NCBI RefSeq assembly: GCF_002209535.1
Contig: NZ_NJIG01000022.1
Span: forward strand, 17,719 to 81,718
DNA length: 64,000 bases
Source of the DNA: Achromobacter marplatensis
GTDB lineage: Bacteria; Pseudomonadota; Gammaproteobacteria; Burkholderiales; Burkholderiaceae_B
Direction of reading: 5' to 3'
In this document: positions 58,249 through 64,000 of the stretch, in pieces
Layout of the letters: each line of letters begins with the position of its first letter
How positions within the stretch are numbered: position 1 is the stretch's first letter
Program-made: the position numbers and the translations under genes
Notes under the pieces: generated by a model
Databases searched by the model: none
What the model saw: the letters and a program-made list of their open reading frames with translations, nothing else
What the model was told of the DNA's origin: nothing

Positions 58249-59226
58249 TTAAAGATCTGCCTCACTCAGACGCGGCTTCAGGGCTGCGGCGCGCGCGATG
58301 TCGGCGTCTGCTCCAGATGCGTCTCCCAGTTGCCGTCTGACCAACCCGCGACCCAGAAATGCTCTTGCGTCTTGGTCTTGGGCTAATACATGGTCGAAGT
58401 CGGCCAACGCGCTTTTGAGCTGTCCGAGCTTTCTAAGTACGTTGCCCCGGTTCGTATAGTTGGTGATGTTGTTGGGCTTAAGGCGAATGGCCTCATTGAT
58501 ATCCGCCACAGCTAAATCCAGTTCCCCCAATTTCTCATAGCTCGCCCCACGCATGGCATATAGCGCAGCGCCGTGATACACGGGGCCGCCCTTTTATTCG
58601 TCGATCAGGGCGGTATAGATGCTGGCGGCGTTCCGATAGTCTTTGTCTCGATCGTAGAGCCACGCGACCTGGAGGTTATCCATGCCGAGGTCATCCTCTT
58701 GCGTCAGGGCGGCAGCAAGTTGATAGTTGGATATCGCCAGTTTGGCATCTGTATCGTAGAAGTGGTCGCCCAGATAGCGGTACGCCGTGGGCTCTTTCGG
58801 GTCGGTTCTTATAGCTTCCCGATAACGTTCTACCGAGCGAGATGCCAAGACTGCTTGCTCGTCAGCGCTACCCCCGCTTGCCATGCGGGCATAGGCAAGG
58901 CCTTCGTGCGCAATTGCCCTGGCACGAAGCGCCGTGTCATTCCCGGCAGCCTCTCTTAGCTTGATGCAGGCGGCAACAGCAGCATCCAACGGGGTGCGGA
59001 AGGAAAAGCCGCAGTTGGCGCGCAGGTCAGCAAGGTTCAGCGGCGCGGCCACGACGGTGTCTGCGGCCGGTTGCGTGGGTTCCCGTGGGAGCGAGATGCC
59101 GGCAAGCGCGGTGGCTGCGATCAGAAGGGACGACGCACTGCTGGCGAAAGCTAAGGACAAGGTGCGTGCGTATTGCGTGGTAGACAAATGAACTCCTGGT
59201 CCTCGAGCTATAGAGTGAAACGACAT
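58249..59226 (-). pseudogene. TPR-repeat exported protein interrupted by an in-frame stop
   Basis: One reading frame contains two halves separated only by a TAA at 58594-58596. The first half (from ATG 59226, or TTG 59187 with AGGAG upstream) has a signal-type helix (LSLAFASSASSLLIAATALA) and TPR-like pairs ending YRNAASIYTALIDE. The second continues in the same frame (KGGPVYHGAALYAMRGASYE) through two further TPRs: KLGELDLAVADINEAIRLKP and NRGNVLRKLGQLKSALADFD. Reading through gives a coherent TPR protein, so a nonsense mutation is the simplest explanation. Alternatives are two separate ORFs (GTG at 58581 would start the second) or a sequencing error. Confidence 0.7.
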
Positions 59227-59765
59227 AGTGATTCTGGTTGGCGATATCGTGCTATGCGTGATCCAAAATCCGCAAACCATACCTTGAATCAAGTCAGCTT
59301 AGATGTCGCTGGCATCATCCTCCACGACGCTGTTGAAACTGCATGGCGCGCCAAGGTAATAAGAGCATCCGGCAACATCTTCAAGCTTCATCTTGTACTT
59401 GTCCAGCTATGCAGCGCTGGGGCGGCCTGTTCGCCAAATTGCAGTCTGACACCATAAATTCAATTTGTTCAAGAACAGGGAAAACCTTGCGGCCATGAAG
59501 GGATAATCTTTCATGCTAGGGAAAACCCTTATTTTTATTTTTTAATCTTTTGGTAATATTTATTACAACCAGATGAAATCATCTGGGTCGCTTGAATTCG
59601 AAGCTGTCGTACGTTAGTTGCATAGGAAAGCCTGGGTTTTTCTTTCTTAGAAAAACGTTCTGTTTATTCAGAACCTGACCGGCAGGTCGCCAATGCGCCT
59701 CATTCGCGGGCCCCGCGAAATGGACGCCGAAGCGCAACTGCCCATAAGAGTCGATTGTTGAGCTA
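59227..59765. other. AT-rich structured intergenic region upstream of the retron
   Basis: 539 bp without a convincing gene. The first 200 bp hold a copy of the recurring motif (59432-59461). From 59460 the DNA turns AT-rich (runs of T at 59531-59545). Five short perfect hairpins follow in series: CCAGATG-AAAT-CATCTGG (59569-59586), GTTTTTC-N7-GAAAAAC (59636-59656), GTTCTG-N6-CAGAAC (59657-59674), GACC-GGCA-GGTC (59677-59688), TTCGCGG-GCC-CCGCGAA (59703-59719). The series ends about 47 bp before the a1 repeat of the ncRNA candidate. Confidence 0.55.
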
Positions 59766-60092
59766 AAGAATAAATACCTGAGCCAGCGGCAAGTTTTTAT
59801 TTCCTGTGTCTCCTAGAAAGTGTTGAGCCCTCGCCAAGGTTTTCTTGGCGGGGAAACTTTCAAAGGAGAAGTTTATGGCTAACAAGCCGAAAAAACGTAC
59901 GAAACAGTGCTGCACTTGTGTGGCTAAGAGTTCAGAAACGAAATTGCGGGAGCAAAATCGTGGATCTTGCGGCGCTGGCTGCTGGCTCGGTGGCATGGCT
60001 ATCTTCTTAAAGGTAGTTTTGGCACTGAAATCTTTGTGGATGGTTGCAATGCCTTGTTTGTGCACCCTGATATAAAGTAGGTATTTATTTTT
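59766..60092 (+). ncRNA. Candidate retron msr-msd non-coding RNA
   Basis: The boundaries are an inverted repeat: AAGAATAAATACCTG (59766-59780) pairs with 60078-60092 over 15 positions, with an 11-bp perfect core (AATAAATACCT/AGGTATTTATT) and two G-U pairs. Retron RNAs are bounded by such a1/a2 repeats, with a branching G shortly after a1; here AGC follows at once (59781-59783). Inside, a long hairpin spans 59809-59869: TCTCCT/AGGAGA, GAAAGT/ACTTTC and a 10-bp CCTCGCCAAG/CTTGGCGGGG stem with a GTTTT loop. The repeat ends 15 bp before the RT gene. At ~327 nt it is longer than many retron RNAs, and it encloses an ORF. Not confirmed. Confidence 0.55.
59875..60075 (+). CDS. Small Cys-rich ORF inside the retron RNA region
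   Basis: A 66-codon ORF starting at ATG 59875 with an almost ideal AAAGGAG ribosome site (59862-59868), six bases away. The product starts MANKPKKRTKQCCTCVAKSS (basic, three Cys close together), has a second Cys cluster (GSCGAGCW) and a hydrophobic tail (GMAIFLKVVLALKSLWMVAM). Part of the ribosome site sits in the stem of the long hairpin (59864-59869 pairs with 59809-59814), so translation would need that hairpin opened. It could be a real small membrane protein of the system or an ORF arising by chance within the RNA. Confidence 0.4.
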   Translation: MANKPKKRTKQCCTCVAKSSETKLREQNRGSCGAGCWLGGMAIFLKVVLALKSLWMVAMPCLCTLI

Positions 60093-60107
60093 CTATATGC
60101 ATGAGAT

Positions 60108-61262
60108 ATGCGCGCTCAATATACAAAAAAACCTATCGGATCGCTGGAAGTTTTATCTCGAGCCCTCGAGATCGACTTGGGTGTTTTGATAAACACTGCA
60201 AATGCTATAGATCAACATTACCACGCACACCAGATACCTAAAAAGAAGGGTGGTTTCCGGACCATTAATATTCCTACGTTGCATCTAAAATCTATTCAAA
60301 AAAAAATAAACAGTAGGATTTTTAGCAATGTGGTTTATCCGGAATACTTGTTTGGTGGGATCAAGGAAAGAGATTACGTAAAAAATGCAGCTCAACATGC
60401 GGGTTGCAAGGCGCTGATCGCATTGGATGTTAAGGATTTTTATCCATCTATTAGCCTCAATGCGGTGAAAGATATCTTTCAGTATTTTTTTCGATTCCCT
60501 AGGGATGTTGCTGAACTTTTGGGAAAGTTATGCTGCCTTAATGAGCGTGTTCCACAAGGGGCGTGCACAAGCTCACATTTGGCTAATTTATCGTTGCAAG
60601 AGAATGAGTACCATTTTGCGCAATATTGCAAAAATAAGGGTTGGACTTACACTAGATTGCTTGATGATATATCTGTTTCGTCAAAAGAAGTATTCCAACA
60701 GAAAGACGTTGACGCCATTATTTCGAAGGCGAAGGCTGTGCTGGCCGGAGCAAGGCTGAAGCTCAATAATAAAAAAACGAGAATACTATCCAAGGCAAAT
60801 CCAGTAGATTTAATGGAAGTTACTGGGCTGTGGCTAAATAGGGGTAGGCCGAGGGCCCATCGGTCGGATAGAAACGCGATTAGAAGCGAAGTCTATCAAT
60901 GTGAAATTCTCGCGAAAGAGGGAAGGGAACGGAAGAAGTATCATGATTTTCATTCCCATGTTTCCGGAAGGGTTTCAAAATTAGCATATTTGGAGCATGC
61001 TAATTCAAAGCTTTATCGTGAGAGGTTGAGAAAAATTCTCCCTATATATGATGTTAATCAGGCTACGAATTTGTTGAGGCAGGCTGAGTATATTTCCAAG
61101 ACAACCTTGAGTAACCGAAAATCGGTTGCCTACTACAAGAAATATCACATTTTGAAGCATAGGTTGAACATTCTTATGAGAACGGATCGCGGGCTTGCGC
61201 GTAGGATTCAGTCCATGCTTTCACTATGTAAACCCACCCTTCAATCCAGTGACATGTTATGA
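60108..61262 (+). CDS. Retron-type reverse transcriptase
   Basis: A 384-residue reverse transcriptase. Retron-specific marks are present: NAXXH in YVKNAAQHAG (~98-102) and VTG in MEVTGLWLNRG (~240). Polymerase motifs: ALIALDVKDFYPSI (first catalytic Asp), VPQGACTSSHLANL, TRLLDDISVS (Asp pair) and LKLNNKKTRIL. The tyrosine of the usual YxDD box is replaced by Leu (LLDD). KKKGGFRTINIP is the retron-like motif 1. In retrons the enzyme makes msDNA from an adjacent RNA, and the RT-msDNA complex restrains a defence effector. The gene is AT-rich, unlike its surroundings, so transfer is likely. The ribosome site is weak. It overlaps the next gene by four bases. Confidence 0.9.
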   Translation: MRAQYTKKPIGSLEVLSRALEIDLGVLINTANAIDQHYHAHQIPKKKGGFRTINIPTLHLKSIQKKINSRIFSNVVYPEYLFGGIKERDYVKNAAQHAGCKALIALDVKDFYPSISLNAVKDIFQYFFRFPRDVAELLGKLCCLNERVPQGACTSSHLANLSLQENEYHFAQYCKNKGWTYTRLLDDISVSSKEVFQQKDVDAIISKAKAVLAGARLKLNNKKTRILSKANPVDLMEVTGLWLNRGRPRAHRSDRNAIRSEVYQCEILAKEGRERKKYHDFHSHVSGRVSKLAYLEHANSKLYRERLRKILPIYDVNQATNLLRQAEYISKTTLSNRKSVAYYKKYHILKHRLNILMRTDRGLARRIQSMLSLCKPTLQSSDML

Positions 61263-61486
61263 CTGAGTCGAAATATAATGATAATGAGGTGGGAACGATA
61301 AAGTGTTTCTTCTCTCTGAAAGGGTATGGATTTATAACTAGGGATAAAGGCAAGGATCTGTTCTTTTTTTATAAAGACATAGTTGATGAAAGTCAAGTTT
61401 ATGAGGGGGCAAAAGTAACTTTTCAAGTTGATGCGAACGAAGGTGGAAAGGGGGCGAAGGCAGTTAATATTGTTCGAATCGGTTGA
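61259..61486 (+). CDS. Cold-shock-domain protein, probable retron accessory
   Basis: A 75-residue protein with a single cold-shock domain: GTIKCFFSLKGYGFITRDKG (RNP1-like KGYGFI) and KDLFFFYKDI (RNP2-like LFFFY; the His usual at the end is replaced by Tyr), then a VYEGAKVTFQV strand and GAKAVNI. Such domains bind single-stranded nucleic acid. Its ATG overlaps the RT stop (ATGA), so the two are translationally coupled, and base use is equally AT-rich. Some known retron systems pair the RT with a cold-shock-type protein, so it may act on or with msDNA. It might alternatively be the effector itself. Confidence 0.85.
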   Translation: MTESKYNDNEVGTIKCFFSLKGYGFITRDKGKDLFFFYKDIVDESQVYEGAKVTFQVDANEGGKGAKAVNIVRIG

Positions 61487-61741
61487 GGATAGTAAACAGG
61501 TTACCGTTCCAGAGATCATGACTTTGCTTCCTGGACGAATTTGATGACCTTGTCGTGTGGCTAATAGAGTGCCTGTGCCGCATTTGATTTATCAAATTAA
61601 ATTTCGAAGTTGGTTATATCGCTACTGTTGTGGCGTCGGCGTTGTACCTTTTTTTGATTGCTTCGATCCCGACGGAAATCAAACCGAACTGGCGGCGCCT
61701 ACAATCTAGAGTGAGCCTATCCGCTTCCCGAGAGCGAAAGC

Positions 61742-62256
61742 ATGCCCACCAGCTTACGCGCAATCCGTTCAGATATCACAACGCTTCAGGTGGATGCCAT
61801 TGTCAACGCCGCAAACACCTCATTGCTTGGCGGGGGCGGCGTCGATGGCGCCATCATCGCGCTGCAGGGCCGGACCTTGTGCACGAATGCCGGCTGCCAG
61901 GCGGTTGCAAGAGCAATGCGAAGGTCATCAAAGGCTATCGTCTCCCCGCTCAATAATCATTCATACGGTGGGACCAGTGTGGAGAGGGCGGAGGAAGCGG
62001 GGAGCCGGAATTACTGTCCAGCTGCTATCGCCGCTGCATTGAGCTTGCGGAAGAATGAGCAATCGCTTCGATTGCGTTCCCAAGCATCAGCACTGGCATA
62101 TACGGCTATCCCATCGAATTGGCGGCGGAGATAGCGATCAAAAACTCGCGTGAAAGCCTGTCGTGCGACTCGTCTGTTCAAGAGGTGGTCTTCTGCTGTT
62201 TTTCACTGGAGGACCTTCGCCAGTATGAGCGCCTATTGACTGGGCCGCTTGCATGA
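61742..62256 (+). pseudogene. Macro-domain (ADP-ribose-binding) gene, frameshifted
   Basis: Pieces of a YmdB-like macro domain appear in successive frames. The first frame from ATG 61742 reads IRSDITTLQVDAIVNAANTS, then LLGGGGVDGAI, the ADP-ribose loop. It then shifts near 61850 to RAAGPDLVHECRLPGGCKSN. A further shift near 61953 gives IIIHTVGPVWRG. The last part from about 62000 is in another frame (EPELLSSCYRRCIELAEE, an in-frame stop at 62056, then AIASIAFPSISTGIYGYPIE and LTGPLA before TGA 62254). Overall length (~171 codons) equals an intact macro domain, so this is a full-length but decayed gene. Confidence 0.8.
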
Positions 62257-62456
62257 CACGATGCGGGCACGCGGCCTTCAGGGCGCAGACATAGTCTTGC
62301 GGAACCTGTCGCAGGGCGCTCCTGGCCGCCCGGCGGGCCCGCCGTTGCCAGCTAAAATCTCGCTTCGCGCTGACTGCCTCCACGACTAGGCAACCTCGAC
62401 GCGTTGTATTTGCACCGTCGCCTCGTGCGGCCACCGCGCTCACCTTTGAAGCACAC

Positions 62457-63416
62457 ATGAAAAATGCGTTGATGGCTACTCACCTGCGTCTGGTCGGCAT
62501 GGCGGCGCTCTGGGGCGCATCGTGGTCGTGGGGCAAGGTCGTCGCCCAGTCGATGGCCCCGCTGGCCGCGGCCAGCCTGCGATTCCTGTTTGCCAGTGTG
62601 ATGCTGGTGCTGTGGATGAATCGCGCCTCGGCGCTGCGGAGTCTGAAGTCACTGTCGCGCAATCAATGGCTCGGCCTGGCCGCCGCTGCGCTGGCGGGTG
62701 TCTTCGGCTACTCCAGCTTCTTCATGCTGAGCCTGCAACTGGTGCCGGCTGGGAAGGCCGCGATCGTGGTGACGCTGAATCCCGGCGCGACTCTGCTGCT
62801 GGCGGCGATTCTGTTCCGCGAGCACCTCAATCCCGCCATCCTGGCCGGCATGGTCCTGTCGGCCGTCGGCGCGTATATCGCGATCGGCGGCGGTAGCTCG
62901 CAGGCCAGCGATGGAACCGGCGTGGGCATCGGTGAATTGATGTTGCTTGGCTGCGTGGCCTGTTGGGTGGCCTACACCCTGATCGGCCGGCTGGTGCTCA
63001 AGGGCGTGGACGCCCTGACCACCACCACCGTCACCACCGTGATCGGCGCGCTGATGCTGCTGCTGATCAGCTTGATCGTGGAGGGCGTTCCCGCCTGGCA
63101 GAAGCTGGGGCAGGCGCCGGCCAGCGCCTGGGGCAGCCTGCTGGCCTTGGCGTTCGGCGCGACCGCGATCGCGTATGCCTGGTATTTCGAAGGCGTGAAG
63201 GCGTTGGGCGCCGGCGCGGCCTCCGGCTATATCACGCTCGTGCCTGTCTTCGGCGTACTGTTCTCCAGCCTCTGGCTAGGCGAAGCCACCCCCGCGAACC
63301 TGTTCATCGGCGCCGCTCTCGCGATCTTGGGCATGGCGATGATGCACGTCGGCCGGCGCCGCGCCGAACAGGCTATTGCGAAGAAGCCAAAAACCCTTCG
63401 ATCAACCCGACCGTAG
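62457..63416 (+). CDS. DMT-family transporter (EamA)
   Basis: A 319-residue inner-membrane protein with ten predicted helices in two EamA repeats. The first begins LVGMAALWGASWSWGKVVAQ with the typical APLAAASLRFLFASVMLVLW and LQLVPAGKAAIVVTLNPGAT. The second has LLGCVACWVAYTLIGRLVLK, and near the end LVPVFGVLFSSLWLGEATPANLFIGAALAILGMAMM. The tail is basic. Members export amino acids, purines or drugs; no substrate can be inferred. The gene returns to high GC. The start could also be Met 6 (62472). Its 3' end overlaps a hydrolase pseudogene on the other strand by 44 bp. Confidence 0.88.
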   Translation: MKNALMATHLRLVGMAALWGASWSWGKVVAQSMAPLAAASLRFLFASVMLVLWMNRASALRSLKSLSRNQWLGLAAAALAGVFGYSSFFMLSLQLVPAGKAAIVVTLNPGATLLLAAILFREHLNPAILAGMVLSAVGAYIAIGGGSSQASDGTGVGIGELMLLGCVACWVAYTLIGRLVLKGVDALTTTTVTTVIGALMLLLISLIVEGVPAWQKLGQAPASAWGSLLALAFGATAIAYAWYFEGVKALGAGAASGYITLVPVFGVLFSSLWLGEATPANLFIGAALAILGMAMMHVGRRRAEQAIAKKPKTLRSTRP

Positions 63417-63885
63417 CGCTGGTGCTCTCTTCCATCAACCAATGCCCCGCATGTGGCACGACTTCTCCGCGCACATTGGGCGCCGCGTCGCGCGTGACGA
63501 CCGCCATGTTGTCGCCGAAGGACTTCTCTCCGCCGAGGGCGAGGACTGGCATGGCCAGCTTGGTTTTGGAAAACGCGATGTTGTCGGCGAAATCGCGCTT
63601 GCAATAGTGTTGAACTGCGCGAAGGCGGCGCGCATGGCGCCGGCTTGGGAGTACAGCTTGGTGTAGTGGCGCCGTGTCGCTTCATCGATCTTCGAAGGCG
63701 TGCCCGCGAATTCATTCCAGAAGCGATCGAGATAAATGCGCTCCCTGTCGGCGACAAACCTCTCAAAATCGGGGCTCCGGCGTTGAAGCGCCACAGCGCG
63801 GGCCACAGAATGATCTCGTTCCATGGCACGATGCCGGGCACGGGCGCGTCCACCACCACGAGTTTTTCGACTTTGTCGGGACGTA
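63373..63885 (-). pseudogene. Alpha/beta hydrolase (epoxide hydrolase-like), truncated and frameshifted
   Basis: Three pieces of one hydrolase lie in three frames. From the right: RPDKVEKLVVVDAPVPGIVP and WNEIILWPALWRFNAGAP, then after a shift near 63775 DFERFVADRERIYLDRFWNE and IDEATRRHYTKLYSQAGAMRAAFAQF, then after a shift near 63600 KLAMPVLALGGEKSFG and VPHAGHWLMEES ending at the TAG 63373. The cap domain and the C-terminal His are recognisable, but the N-terminal half with the nucleophile is missing because the homology stops at the edge of an IS-like sequence near 63886. A decayed remnant. Confidence 0.75.
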
Positions 63886-64000
63886 AGCTCCCCCTTCAGG
63901 TAGACACCAACCGGTAGAATTTCGGAGCCTCCCTGAGTCGGAGATTCCCTTGAAGAAAAGCAGATTTACCGAGAGCCAGATCGTTTCTGTGCTGAAGGAA
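63886..64000 (+). mobile_element. Left end of an IS3-family element with start of orfA
   Basis: The hydrolase homology ends near 63885, and an unrelated sequence begins GTAAGCTCCCCCTTCAGG. From TTG 63950, preceded by CGGAG about 8-12 bases upstream, the frame reads KKSRFTESQIVSVLKE to the window edge. This is the usual beginning of OrfA (the helix-turn-helix subunit) of many IS3-family transposases (MKKSRFTEEQI type). The element continues beyond the window, so the terminal repeat and family group cannot be settled. Confidence 0.8.

Noticed and set aside
59173..59457. A 94-codon plus-strand ORF before the retron
   Set aside because: It overlaps the start region of the TPR gene, has no family pattern and runs into the recurring motif; likely chance.
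62138..62458. Minus-strand ORF between the macro pseudogene and the DMT gene
   Set aside because: Arg/Ala-rich composition typical of antisense frames in GC-rich DNA and no ribosome site.

Overview
This is a GC-rich chromosomal segment with dense, short-spaced genes on both strands. It carries two TRAP (DctPQM-type) transporters, two orphan Bug/TctC-type solute-binding proteins, many LysR, AraC and LacI-type regulators, a single-chain PurL and a GreB. This content suggests a betaproteobacterium of the Burkholderiales, most likely Alcaligenaceae (Achromobacter/Bordetella-like). That assignment is inferred from gene content and is not proved by a marker gene. No rRNA, tRNA or CRISPR array was seen.

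Layout. 1-2.5 kb: start of a TRAP operon (partial small permease, then DctP) divergent from a LacI-type regulator. 2.6-4.7 kb: MarR regulator and MFS pump, each preceded by the same TGCCTAGGCA palindrome. 4.8-9.3 kb: nirB-nirD-nasR nitrite assimilation operon on the minus strand. Its control region is unusually legible: two NtrC-like dyads, a sigma-54 -24/-12 promoter, and a leader with two like hairpins and an intrinsic terminator, as expected for NasR (ANTAR) antitermination. 9.3-17 kb: VOC protein, LysR/GMC oxidoreductase pair, cfa, hydrolase, PHP phosphoesterase, greB. 17-20.2 kb: complete TRAP operon dctQ-dctM-dctP. 20.5-26.5 kb: purL and a chemoreceptor behind a sigma-28-like promoter. 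26.5-34.2 kb: Bug/hydrolase pair with LysR, M20 peptidase, DUF1415 protein, then Bug protein plus BAAT-like thioesterase/hydrolase. 34.3-54.9 kb: MurA-family enzyme, MFS/TetR pair, a cluster of three AraC-type regulators (two GlxA-like) with small detoxification enzymes, deaminase, GST, SYLF lipoprotein, FMN hydroxyacid dehydrogenase, D-2-hydroxyacid dehydrogenase, LysR/MDR oxidoreductase pair, and a B12-binding radical SAM protein.

From about 55 kb the character changes. Genes become short and unrecognised, a short sequence motif recurs, and pseudogenes appear: a TPR gene with an in-frame stop, a frameshifted macro-domain gene, and a hydrolase gene cut at the start of an IS3-type element at the right edge. 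AT content rises sharply at 59.4-61.7 kb. This is an accessory island. Its core is a retron candidate: a reverse transcriptase with the retron-specific NAxxH and VTG motifs, a cold-shock-domain protein translationally overlapping it, and upstream a structured region bounded by a 15-bp a1/a2-type inverted repeat. That region also encloses a well-started 66-residue Cys-rich ORF. This is the most likely little-described system in the window.
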